A stretch of DNA of 64,000 bases, taken from NCBI RefSeq assembly GCF_037102585.1, contig NW_027043821.1, positions 1 through 64,000 on the forward strand, given 5' to 3'. Each line of letters opens with the position of its first letter. Within the stretch, counting starts at the first letter, position 1. The notes below the pieces were generated by a model that was not told where the DNA came from, did no database searches, and was given only the letters and a program-made list of their open reading frames with translations. Positions 20,784 to 30,187 of the stretch are shown here, one piece after another. This stretch comes from Saccharomycopsis crataegensis. Lineage: Eukaryota > Ascomycota > Saccharomycetes > Ascoideales > Saccharomycopsidaceae. A program made the translations under genes and the position numbers.

Positions 20784-22156
20784 TCATAGTAACTTAGCAT
20801 GCTTGATATCACTTCTGAGACGGTAAATAAAGGTACCCAAGACACAAATCAATACCAATAACAAATAAATGAATGTCTTAATAGTTTTGAACAATTTTTC
20901 GGTAGAGTCTTTATTAAGTTCGTCTTTCTGCAAAGTTGCAAGTCTGAAAGTTTCCTTTTCTTGTTTTTTGTTTTCCTCGCCCATAACAAGAGAGTGTAAT
21001 TTACGGTCGACTTCTTTCAAGTACTTTTCCAAAATATCGTTTTGTGAAGTCAATTGTTCAATTTGTCTGTGCAAATTAGAATTCTCAGTATTCTGTTTGT
21101 CCATAGTGTCAGATAATTTTTTAGATATCTGAGCATCAAAGGCAGTGAGTTTATTAAGAATTCTGTTGATTGATTCTTGGTTGACATTATCTGGAACTGT
21201 GTTGTCAGGTTGTTCTTGTGATGCTTTAGGAACTCCTGTAGTTCTACTGGTCACCACACCATCCACGTTCTTAGTGATAATTATTGGCTGTGCTGCTAAC
21301 TCGACATGGTCATACTCTTGTTCAGTTGGTATAATCGTATCGTATACATTGAGTTTGAAAATTTCAAAAGCCTCTTGTTTATCGTATTTCCCACTGGCAG
21401 CACTAGCACCAATGATAAAATCTAAATCTGACTCAGATACTTTAAATTGATTAGTTTCAAAACAGATCTTATTATCAATCGAAACTTTGAATTGGCTGAA
21501 GATATCGTCGTAACTAATTCTAAGAGTGGCGGGAACTTGGGAGTCTTGATATCCGATAATACATTTCCCAAACTCCTGTTTGAAAAATTCTGGGTTTGTA
21601 ACATCAAACTCTTTAGAGTTATCGTTAGCATAACCACGTAGTGTTGATCCCAATGGGCCATTACTATCAACAACTATTGCTAACCCATCGAACTTTGAAG
21701 GTCCCCCGTACATTGTTGTATCAGTACGGACCAATTTATCAACATTACCTTGAGAATCATTTAAAATCCAAAAGACAAACCCATTACCAGTCTTTCCATC
21801 CGAACCAGTGGCTCTAAAAGTCAAGTCTATGGAAAATGATTTCTTGGACAATCTGTAATTCTTATTCCAAATAGAACCTTCATATCTCCCAGAGGAAGAT
21901 TCTGGAGTTAAAAGTAATCTCCCACCATCTAGAGAGGTGCTACCTCTTGATTCCCAGTCTAAAAAAATTTGGTTAATAGCTTATTTTCATTATGTAACGC
22001 AATATTCGATGGTCACTTACTTGACAACTGTTTAGTATTGGTCAACTCTACCAACTTTGGAAGAGACAAGCCAGTATCAACAGGCACTTCATCAGCCTCG
22101 TGTGCCAATGACAGTGTAAGAAGCACGAGCGTGGAAACTATTTTGGAAAGCAACAT
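20784..22156 (-). CDS. EMP47: L-type lectin cargo receptor, EMP46/EMP47 (ERGIC-53 family)
   Basis: Two exons, 22,156-22,021 and 21,958-20,784, give 436 residues. The 62-nt intron has a GTAAGT donor and a TTAAC branch point. The first exon supplies a signal peptide (MLLSKIVSTLVLLTLSLA). The luminal L-type lectin domain follows (NWESRGST, GRYEGSIWNKNYRLS, GNGFVFWI, FDGLAIVVDSNG), then a coiled-coil stalk (about 250-350), a membrane helix (TFIYLLLVLICVLGTFIY) and a short cytosolic tail ending KLL. The yeast relatives cycle between ER and Golgi and carry glycoproteins in COPII vesicles. The tail resembles the dilysine-like end of Emp47. EMP46 and EMP47 cannot be separated here. Confidence 0.93.
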
Positions 22157-23309
22157 GCTGTTTAGGGTGTTCCTTGAATTAAGTCAAGCAAAACTACTCT
22201 ACTACCTAATATTGGTTGGATTTTTTTTGAGATGCTTTTTTTTGTGTGTGATCTGTTCAGAATTTTGTTTGCACGTTCACGTGAGGTATCACGTGGATAC
22301 AATTTACCTCCTATATCTGATAACAGGTCCCATAAGACATAATATTACAGTGAATGTATTTACGTACATACATATGTACATCACAAATAGAATAGATCTA
22401 TAGCTTCGAGGAATATTGATGGCAATACTAACCGGATATTTTTGTTGATCTCGGAGAAGTAATAGCGCCCTCTTCAATGCCATATAATGCAAACCACAAA
22501 TCGATAACTTCCGCGGAAGCAGCCACACCTCCCGTTTTAGGAATGGCAAATCGACCAGTTCGGGATATTACCTCATAATTTAAATCATGAAGATAACAGA
22601 TCTCCCCTCCAGTGCCCTTCTTTGTCTTGCCTGTGCTGGGAGCATGAAAATGATCGTATCTTCTTGATTCGATAAAAGCTGTCTCACTTGCTTATCATAC
22701 CCCAGCAAGCTGAATGATTGCAACGGTGCAGTTAATGTGTTGAATAAATCTTTTAAGTTATATATACATACTATCTCTTACTGCCGACAATTGCCTGCTC
22801 GCTATGGACAGGAAGGGTGTCCCAATTTGGTCTATCTTTGGGTGTATGGCTATCGACTCACAATCTGTTTTTGGTTTTGCTACCCCCCAAAAGGGGGTAG
22901 AAACCCCAAAAGGGGTTTGTAGACAAGCCCTTTCTGGTCTGGGCTTGAGATTTTCGCTGTTATCAGCAGCCAAAAAGATTTTTACCGGGAAACCTGGGGT
23001 TCACAAAGAGAATTAAACAATATTCATCAGTAAATCAAAATATCTACTAACTATCCCCCAGTAAAAACATACATAAGGAAAAACAGAAAAAGAATAAACT
23101 CTGTATCTTAACTGAAAAGAAAAAAAAATTTCTTTTCCTGCAGCATGCTTTTGTTCTACATTTCCGTCATGCAGGATCCTGCCTTTAGAGTCTTATATGT
23201 TTATCTTACAAAAAAAATAATACAAATATACCCTGTTCTACCAGTTATTCAGTAATGTCAATAGATTCCTCAGTCTACCATTGTCGTTTAGATATCTCTT
23301 ATTTCCAAA
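22157..23309. other. 1.15-kb gap with relic frames and a row of hairpins
   Basis: No intact gene is supported. On the minus strand, 22,691-22,428 is an 88-codon open stretch with a protein-like end (TGRFAIPKTGGVAASAEVID then LW) but no ATG, and another protein-like stretch in a different frame lies at about 22,750-22,580. I do not recognise either. At 22,880-22,967 four perfect or near-perfect hairpins stand in a row. On the + strand a TACTAAC followed by CCCCCAG (23,042-23,060) looks like an intron 3' end, but no partner gene is obvious. The promoter of the NUP gene occupies the last 250 bases. Confidence 0.5.
22880..22967 (+). other. cluster of four consecutive hairpins
   Basis: Stem CTACCCCC/GGGGGTAG (22,880-22,900, loop CAAAA) is followed directly by AAACCCC/GGGGTTT (22,901-22,918, loop AAAA). 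Next come CAAGCCC/GGGCTTG (22,924-22,947, 10-base loop) and GCTG/CAGC (22,956-22,967, loop TTAT). All pairings were read by eye. The segment is much more GC-rich than its surroundings. A structured non-coding RNA, a recombination-prone site or a transcription-stop region are possible; no known RNA family motif was recognised. Confidence 0.7.
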
Positions 23310-24731
23310 ATGAAGTTCGCCTACTTTTTGTTGGCTGCGATTGCCTCCGCCAATCCAGTTGAAAACGTTTTGCAATTGAACAGAAGAGATTCTTTCAACT
23401 TCACAAACGCTACAACTGAAAGTCTCACTACCATCAGTCTCACTACCACCGTCTCTAAATTGACTACCATTTACCCTACAGCTGGTTCCGTTTCTAAAGC
23501 TAGCTCAGAATCTTCTGCTTCTGCCGCTGGTTCTAGCTCTGTTTCTGCTGCTGATGTGACCTCTGCTGCAATCTCTGCTGTCAGCCCAGCTCCTCCAATC
23601 TCCATCTCAGCTTCCAGTAGTGCTTCCGAATGTTCATCAACTGATTCACCTATTAATGAATACGGTTTATACAAGAACCCAAATGCCATTAAGCCAAAGG
23701 CGTTCATCATTTCTATGTTTCACTATGAAACTATCTGGTACGAAAAGTTGGATTTTGCCCACAACATTACCGTTCCAGGTCTTTCTCCACTTTTCCCACA
23801 CGTACATTGTGTTACCAACTACAGTATTTGTCAATTCATCACCGGTGAATCAGAAATTAATGCTGCTGCCTCTGTTACCGCTTTGATGTTGTCCCCTCTC
23901 TTTGACCTCTCCGAAACTTACTTCTTGATTGCTGGTATCGCTGGTGGTGACCCTTCACAAGTCACTTTGGGTTCAGCCACTTTTGCTGAATACGTTGTTC
24001 AAGTTGGCCTTGAATATGAAGTTGATTCACGTGAAATTCCAGAGAAGTACAACTGGACCACCGGTTACTTCCCATACGACTCCTATGAACCAGATGCATA
24101 CCCAGGAAGTTGGTACGGTACCGAAGTTTTCCGTGTTAACGGTAAATTAAGAGACAGAGCCTTTGAATTGGCTTCTAATGTTACTCTTAGCGTCGGCACT
24201 GCAAAGAACGTTGCCTTCAGAGAATTATACGACTACGCTCCAGCCAACCAAGCTCCTGCTGTTGTTAAGTGTGATGGTGTTACCTCCGATACTTACTGGT
24301 TTGGTGACATTTTGACTTCCTACTTCAGCAACTTGACTCACACCATGACCAATGGTTCTGCTACTTTCTGTGCCACTGCTCAAGAAGATAACGCCAGTAT
24401 GGAAGCCATTATGAGAGCTCACTTATTCGGTCTTGCTGATTTTTCAAGAGTTGTTGTTATGAGAACTATCTCTGATTTCGCCAGAGCTCCACCAAAATAT
24501 GACGATGATGCCATCAACTTCTTCAACAATGTTTCCCAGGGTGGTTCTTATGTCTCAATCGAAAACATTTACAGAGCCGGTTTGCCATTCATTGAGGATG
24601 TTTTGGAAAACTGGGACACTTTGTATAGCGTCGGTGCTTTTAAAACTGATGAGTACTTGGGCGACGTTTTTGGTACTTTGGGTGGTACTCCAAACTTTGG
24701 TCCAGGTGCCATTACTGAACCAGAAGCTTGA
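23310..24731 (+). CDS. NUP: secreted/cell-surface NUP-type purine nucleoside permease
   Basis: 473 residues from ATG 23,310. A signal peptide (MKFAYFLLAAIASANP), a likely Kex2-type RR at about 25-26, and a Ser/Ala-rich low-complexity linker (about 55-115) precede the catalytic-fold domain. That domain carries the family signatures PKAFIISMFHYETIWY, FLIAGIAGGDPSQVTLGSA, EYVVQVGLEYEVDSREIP, and a C-terminal ADFSRVVVMRTISDFARAPP. Candida NUP is needed for nucleoside uptake. The fold is that of PNP-type phosphorylases, so the role may be extracellular nucleoside binding or cleavage. The Ser-rich insert between signal and domain makes it longer than the usual roughly 400 residues. Codon bias indicates high expression. 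Confidence 0.92.
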   Translation: MKFAYFLLAAIASANPVENVLQLNRRDSFNFTNATTESLTTISLTTTVSKLTTIYPTAGSVSKASSESSASAAGSSSVSAADVTSAAISAVSPAPPISISASSSASECSSTDSPINEYGLYKNPNAIKPKAFIISMFHYETIWYEKLDFAHNITVPGLSPLFPHVHCVTNYSICQFITGESEINAAASVTALMLSPLFDLSETYFLIAGIAGGDPSQVTLGSATFAEYVVQVGLEYEVDSREIPEKYNWTTGYFPYDSYEPDAYPGSWYGTEVFRVNGKLRDRAFELASNVTLSVGTAKNVAFRELYDYAPANQAPAVVKCDGVTSDTYWFGDILTSYFSNLTHTMTNGSATFCATAQEDNASMEAIMRAHLFGLADFSRVVVMRTISDFARAPPKYDDDAINFFNNVSQGGSYVSIENIYRAGLPFIEDVLENWDTLYSVGAFKTDEYLGDVFGTLGGTPNFGPGAITEPEA

Positions 24732-25163
24732 GCATTTTTTTTTTCTTCGTTATTTTTATCTTAATATCTTGTTGTTTGTATAATATCATAATACCCTTTC
24801 TTCTTTTTTGGCTCCGCATTTATTGCTAGAGTGTTATTTCTCTTGATAGCCTTCAATATTCATGAAGCCATCCATTTAATTATGTTTACCCATTATTAAT
24901 ACTACTTTGGTCAGCACGACCACATTTTCTAATACTAAAGTTAATCCTAATCACTGCCATTATATCGTATTTAGATTATGTAGATATATCTTCACAGGCT
25001 TTTTCAGGTTCTTCAAAGGACTATTGTTGGAATTTACCCACATTTGATAACGTCCCGTGCAAATGGTGTCTCTCGGAGAAAAAATATATATATATATATG
25101 TACAAGTTTGATACATTTGTATCGTTAAGCATTTCAGAGTAGTAGATCACTTGCAAGGAACAA
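24732..25163. other. intergenic, no gene seen
   Basis: 432 bases between two + strand genes. It starts with a T-rich stretch that would serve 3'-end formation of NUP and includes a (TA)n run at about 25,084-25,100 before the next gene. Confidence 0.55.
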
Positions 25164-26414
25164 ATGATTCTTCATAGAGCCAGAAACAGGCTTATAAGTA
25201 CCGCGCTACTAGGTGCAAAGCCTGTGAGATACTTCAGTGTTAGTCTTGAGAAGGTTACCTTGCTATCAGACAACTTAACACCATCACAAATTCAAAATAA
25301 ATCGCTGCAAGACTCATCAGATATTGGAAAAGAAGTATCCAAATATTCAAAGCAGCAGGAGCTTTCATTGCCCCAGGAGATGCTTGATAATTCTCTTCAA
25401 CAAATCGATAAAAAGCTTGCATTCTACAGTGCTATCAAAAAGACGTATAACAAAGATCAATATCAAAAATTAAAAGCTTGGTTGAATTGGCTTCATAATC
25501 GCCAAACAGTTTTTATTGCCATAGACTTGGAAGCTTTTGAACATGGGAATGATATTCCACTTGAAGTTGGTATATCCATTCTTGATTTCAATAAGCAGAA
25601 AAACGCTATCATTCCTGACTTTTTAAATTTGCATTTCATCGTTAAAGAGTATGAAAACAAGACAAATGGTAGATTTGTGCCAAACAACAAAAATAGACAC
25701 ATTAATGGGGCTTCATATATAGTACCTAAACATTCGATCCCCAAGCTTTTGAATGAAATATTCCATCGTTATGGGGACCCACTGGCTACATCAAAGACTT
25801 ATGATTTTGATAATCCTCCACCTTTCGCTATTGTGGGCCAATCGTTTTATTCTGATGAATTGTTTCTATCTCAATTTTTTGGGTATACAATTCCATCCAA
25901 TATTCCAGTTATTGATATTGGAAAAATCTGGAAAATGACATTTGAAACCCTGATAATGAAAAAATCTAACTTGACTTACATGTTAAAGAAATTGAATATT
26001 CCTGGTCTTTACTTGCATAATGGTGCCAATGATAGTTATTATACGTTATTGATTTTGCTCAAGTTGTTGAACCCGGAGGCTAGATTGAATTTTTACTGCA
26101 AGAACTATGATTTGATTTACGATTTTGAGGAATGGAAAAGATTAAATCTGAATTTGGGCTCAACCACAGAGCAGATTCAAAAGGCAGCTGCAACAAATGG
26201 CAAACATGATTTTGTGCAGGAAGTAGAAAATGTAACTTTCAAGAACGGTAAATACAAGTTCACCATTGATGATGACCTTATCGAACATTTTTACTCACCA
26301 GCAAAGAAGCAGAAGAAGAAGTGGAATCCTCTGAATAACTGTTTTATCGGTAGTATTGAACTCTCTGAGGAACAGGTATTAGACAGGCTTTCCGAGTTTT
26401 GGAAAAAAACTTGA
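25164..26414 (+). CDS. GFD2/YDR514C-like DEDD exonuclease-fold protein
   Basis: 416 residues from ATG 25,164. The basic, Arg-rich N-terminus (MILHRARNRLISTALLGAKP) looks like a mitochondrial presequence. The domain shows VFIAIDLEAFEHGN and LEVGISILDF as the first acidic motif, HFIVKEYENKTNGRFVPN as the family-specific segment, and LHNGANDSYYTLLILLKLL as the HNAGNDA-like motif seen in Gfd2 and YDR514C. These proteins have an RNase H-like exonuclease fold; the true substrate is unsettled. It is convergent with PTA1, with only 116 bp between the stop codons. The mitochondrial location is inferred from the N-terminus alone. Confidence 0.8.
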   Translation: MILHRARNRLISTALLGAKPVRYFSVSLEKVTLLSDNLTPSQIQNKSLQDSSDIGKEVSKYSKQQELSLPQEMLDNSLQQIDKKLAFYSAIKKTYNKDQYQKLKAWLNWLHNRQTVFIAIDLEAFEHGNDIPLEVGISILDFNKQKNAIIPDFLNLHFIVKEYENKTNGRFVPNNKNRHINGASYIVPKHSIPKLLNEIFHRYGDPLATSKTYDFDNPPPFAIVGQSFYSDELFLSQFFGYTIPSNIPVIDIGKIWKMTFETLIMKKSNLTYMLKKLNIPGLYLHNGANDSYYTLLILLKLLNPEARLNFYCKNYDLIYDFEEWKRLNLNLGSTTEQIQKAAATNGKHDFVQEVENVTFKNGKYKFTIDDDLIEHFYSPAKKQKKKWNPLNNCFIGSIELSEEQVLDRLSEFWKKT

Positions 26415-26530
26415 CACACTACCTCTACAAAAGGGTGAGTTGAAAACTTGATTCAAACACTACCCCCCTCAAAAAAAAAAAGAAAAAAAAATCTATCCAT
26501 GAAAAATTGAAGGCAATTTGTAGTTATATA

Positions 26531-28375
26531 CTAATAAAATTCGGTTGGATCGTACTCATCATTATTTTCATTTTTAACTTCTGTTTTTGCAGATTTTGAA
26601 TCATTGATTTCATTATAGTCATCAATAAAACTTGGGCTATAGTCATCGTCACCATCTTCATCATCAGCACCGTGGCCTGTATTGCCTTGTCCTTCTGTTT
26701 TTTTGACTCTGGTGTGTTGTTGCAACGGTGTGAATTTTACCTTTTTCTTATTATTCTTCCTGGTGTAGTTGGCGTTACTTTTTTTGGATATTTTAAAGTC
26801 TTCCTTGATATTCGCAGCTATTCTCTTGTAATTTCCTTTTCCGTAAGAGTTCACAGTAGCGCCATTAATGGTATTATAATTTTTAGGAACACCATCTGTA
26901 ATAACGTTTTCCTGTATCTGGGGGAATTTTTCCGCTTTTTCCATAATATCAACATATCTATCCCCGATTGAGTCTAATTTATGAATTAATTCAGAAGTAC
27001 CAGCTCTATCTAAGGAAAGCAAAACTAAATTGACAAGAATATTATTCGGGATGGTCGACAAATCAAACTTAAATTTCGGATTATCATTAACACTTTCAAA
27101 CAATGAGCTGTACGAATCGATTAACTCTGTTTCGGGCTCTACCACGTAGTCATCATCTTGTTCGTGTGATTTCAGCTGTTTCTGCTGAACTTTATGAATT
27201 ATGTGTTTGAAGTAATCATGGGGAAGGTCTGTTAAGAGATTCTTGTTGGTTCTTTCTTCATTTTGAATCATTAATAAGTGATTAATTTTATCCAAATACC
27301 TCAGTGATAGCTTTTCAAATTCGTTCATTTCGGATAGCATTTTCTCTTTTTGAACGTAAGGATTCAAATGGTTATTTTTAAATAAATAATCGATCAAAAT
27401 CTTGAGGGCTCTATTGGAAAATCTTTTGTGAAGCTTGAACTTCAATCGATAGAAATTATCTTTGGCATTTCCAGAATTCAATGTAAACATTTCCTTTTCC
27501 ACGGGAAAATTATCATCAAATGACACATCTATTAATGCCGGTGTAACTAAACGGACGTAGTTAGATCTTTTCTGAAGCAACTTAATTAGTAGGAATGATA
27601 TTGCAGAGAGGATTTGACAACTAATATTCTTCTTATACACCACCAAACCCATTACGAATTTTAACATATCCTCTGATTCCTGTGTCATGTCGAATAGCTG
27701 TTCACCTGCAAAAGTGCCATCTTGTATCAAAGCAGTGGAAAGCTTCTGTAAATCGTTGCAAACCTTAGGAATAGTTCGCTGTCTACGTTTACGAGGATCC
27801 TGGGGCATTTCTGCTTGAATTTCGATAATTTTGAAAAAAAACTTCAATAGTGACAACTTTGTACTGATATTCTTCACCATCAGCTCGTCATCCTCATCAA
27901 TTTCTGTAAGGGGAGCTAAAGGAACTTTCTGATTCCATTGGAACATTAAAAACAGCTTGATCTTCCCCATATTAATCCACAAGTCCTTTGATTTTTCATC
28001 ATCAATATCTTCATCCACAACATTGGAGAAAGAAAGTTCCAATAAATCGATAGAAATATTAATAAATTTCTTGAGAAGCATTGGATGCTGTGTTATTAGT
28101 AACTTGTTTTTCAAGTACTGTGAATCAGATACCAAGACCACGAATGTATCACAAATTGTTATCGAAGTTTGTTTCCTCAAAGCAATATCAAACGCACACC
28201 CAAAGCATAATAGGTTTGAAATGAATCCAAGGCACCAGTTCAATAACTTTATTTCTTGATTATTTAGTAGAATTGATAGTATTTGCGGTAATATCTGTGG
28301 CAACAACTCCGTATTGGATACGAGAAGCGCATTTGCGTTATCCAAGGATTTAATTTGGGAATCGACGTCTTCCAT
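26531..28375 (-). CDS. PTA1: Pta1/symplekin, cleavage and polyadenylation factor scaffold
   Basis: 614 residues from ATG 28,375. It is the symplekin-type scaffold of the cleavage and polyadenylation factor. The N-terminal HEAT-repeat half (about 1-350) and a middle segment (TIPNNILVNLVLLSLDRAGT then SELIHKLDSIGDRYVDIM) match Pta1 in order. An acidic/basic tail follows and ends NDEYDPTEFY. The protein is shorter than S. cerevisiae Pta1 (785 residues), and the 116 bp after the stop cannot hold the missing C-terminal part. It is divergent from MPE1, another subunit of the same complex, across a 284-bp promoter. Identification rests on motif order and moderate similarity. Confidence 0.8.
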   Translation of the reverse strand: MEDVDSQIKSLDNANALLVSNTELLPQILPQILSILLNNQEIKLLNWCLGFISNLLCFGCAFDIALRKQTSITICDTFVVLVSDSQYLKNKLLITQHPMLLKKFINISIDLLELSFSNVVDEDIDDEKSKDLWINMGKIKLFLMFQWNQKVPLAPLTEIDEDDELMVKNISTKLSLLKFFFKIIEIQAEMPQDPRKRRQRTIPKVCNDLQKLSTALIQDGTFAGEQLFDMTQESEDMLKFVMGLVVYKKNISCQILSAISFLLIKLLQKRSNYVRLVTPALIDVSFDDNFPVEKEMFTLNSGNAKDNFYRLKFKLHKRFSNRALKILIDYLFKNNHLNPYVQKEKMLSEMNEFEKLSLRYLDKINHLLMIQNEERTNKNLLTDLPHDYFKHIIHKVQQKQLKSHEQDDDYVVEPETELIDSYSSLFESVNDNPKFKFDLSTIPNNILVNLVLLSLDRAGTSELIHKLDSIGDRYVDIMEKAEKFPQIQENVITDGVPKNYNTINGATVNSYGKGNYKRIAANIKEDFKISKKSNANYTRKNNKKKVKFTPLQQHTRVKKTEGQGNTGHGADDEDGDDDYSPSFIDDYNEINDSKSAKTEVKNENNDEYDPTEFY

Positions 28376-28659
28376 GATTCACTATCTCTCTGCTGTTTTA
28401 CGAAAATTTTGGGAGACAATTATACCAAGTACACCTGGTGTCCCAGAGATTATTGATGATGGTAAATATCTGCAAAATAGAGAAGGAGACAAATAACGCA
28501 GTATAAAAAAAAAAAAAAAAAGTCAGGAAAAAAGAGTGTGCCAGGGCCGCATGTCCATACTGGAAATTATAGAACGCAAAATGAAAATATATTATTGTCA
28601 GAACTGTTGTTCTATAGAGAAAAACGAGGAACTTAACTATAAAATAAAAATAGGAAAAT
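28376..28659. promoter_or_regulatory. divergent PTA1-MPE1 promoter
   Basis: 284 bases between the start codons of two subunits of the cleavage and polyadenylation factor. It contains a 16-base poly-A tract at about 28,506 and A-rich leaders on both sides. No specific regulator site is recognised. Confidence 0.65.
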
Positions 28660-29979
28660 ATGTCATCTACAATATTCTACCGGTTTAAATCACAGAACAA
28701 GAATTCCAAAATTGCTTTCGATGGAACAGGGCTTACAGTGTTTGATTTGAAGAAGGAAATCATCAACATCAATAAGATGGCACCAGCAACAGACTTCAAC
28801 TTGAGTTTGTCAAATCCTGATACAGATGAAGAGTACAAAGATGATAACCAAGTGATACCCCGCTCCTCTTTTGTCATTGCTAGAAGATACCCGTCATCTA
28901 GGGTAGGGAAAGGCAATGCCTCTAGATATATTGCTGGGAAACCAAGAGTATCAAAAACTGGCAGAGGAAATCTTGCCTGGGACAACCATAATAAGAATAG
29001 TACGAGTGCAAGCGGCGGTATTCCCGGAAGTACCAGTGCTGCTGGAAATATGATAACTATAAGTGAAGACAAGAATATCTCTGAAGAAGATAAGATCAAA
29101 GCTATGTTCCAAAATCAGGATATGGCCTGGCAAGAGACGCAGGAAATGATGGAAAATGCTACACCGGTGTACGTGAAAAGAGGGGATAATGCTGCTAGTA
29201 AGAATGAGCCTCCTCCACCAGGCTATATTTGCTACAGATGTGGTAGTAAAGATCATTTTATTAAGAACTGTCCTACTAATGGGGATGTCAGCTTTGATGG
29301 TAAAAGAATTAAAAGAACTGCGGGCATTCCTAAGTCATCTTTGAAGGTTGTTGATAAACCTCCAACTGATAATGCTGGTGGTTTTATGTTGACAGAAGAT
29401 GGTCAATTTGTGGTGGCAATGGCGGATAAAAAGGCTTGGGAAACTTATCAAAAGAAGCAAAATTTGTTCAATAACTTGAACACTGAAAGTATCACTGACA
29501 AATCTCTCATTGATCCGATAACTAAGAAATTGTTCCAAAAACCAGTCAAAACACCATGCTGTGGTAAAACTTACTCGTTGGATACTCTTGAAGGACTACT
29601 TATTGAGAGTGATTTTATATGTCCTAATTGTGACAAGTCAGATATATTTTTGGACCAGTTAGTTGAGGATAAAGAAATGAATGATAAAATTAAAACCTAT
29701 CTTGAAAATGAGGCGGAGAAAAACGGTCTCAAACGTTCAGATATTGATTCCGCCGATCCTACCGGTAATGCTGGCTTGCCTGATTTGAAAAGGATCAAGG
29801 TCGACGATGGTATTGACTTGCCTTCAAGACCTCAGCTTCCAGCTATTCCAAATGTTCACATGCCGATGGTTGCACCACCAGGTTTCCCAATGATGCCAGT
29901 GAACGGATTACCATTCATGCCAATGCCCTCACCGAATGGATTCCCTTTTAACGGCATGAACAACGGGAATAATCAATAG
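28660..29979 (+). CDS. MPE1: Mpe1, DWNN/zinc-knuckle/RING subunit of cleavage and polyadenylation factor
   Basis: 439 residues from ATG 28,660. The N-terminal DWNN ubiquitin-like domain (STIFYRFKSQNKNSKIAFDG, FDLKKEII, PRSSFVIARRYP) occupies about 1-80. A CCHC zinc knuckle, CYRCGSKDHFIKNC, lies near 193-206. A RING-like domain follows (CCGKTYSLDTLEGLLIESDF then ICPNC, about 298-325). The C-terminus is Pro/Met/Asn-rich. Mpe1 binds the cleavage factor nuclease module, senses RNA and regulates polyadenylation. All family domains are in the usual order. The adjacent divergent PTA1 suggests shared dosage control. Confidence 0.96.
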   Translation: MSSTIFYRFKSQNKNSKIAFDGTGLTVFDLKKEIININKMAPATDFNLSLSNPDTDEEYKDDNQVIPRSSFVIARRYPSSRVGKGNASRYIAGKPRVSKTGRGNLAWDNHNKNSTSASGGIPGSTSAAGNMITISEDKNISEEDKIKAMFQNQDMAWQETQEMMENATPVYVKRGDNAASKNEPPPPGYICYRCGSKDHFIKNCPTNGDVSFDGKRIKRTAGIPKSSLKVVDKPPTDNAGGFMLTEDGQFVVAMADKKAWETYQKKQNLFNNLNTESITDKSLIDPITKKLFQKPVKTPCCGKTYSLDTLEGLLIESDFICPNCDKSDIFLDQLVEDKEMNDKIKTYLENEAEKNGLKRSDIDSADPTGNAGLPDLKRIKVDDGIDLPSRPQLPAIPNVHMPMVAPPGFPMMPVNGLPFMPMPSPNGFPFNGMNNGNNQ

Positions 29980-30187
29980 AATGTTGTGTATACCTTCCTT
30001 TCTTTTCTAGCATGCTTGTGCTGTGCCTTATGAATGTTACGAAAATCTTCTTATATAATATAATGTATCTACAAGCTAAATGTAAAGTTTTCATGAAAAA
30101 AAACAAGTCTTGCTACTTAATAAAGCAAAAACATCTAAAATAGCAAAATAAATAAAAAGTTTAATTATAGTACTCGCCCAAATTATC

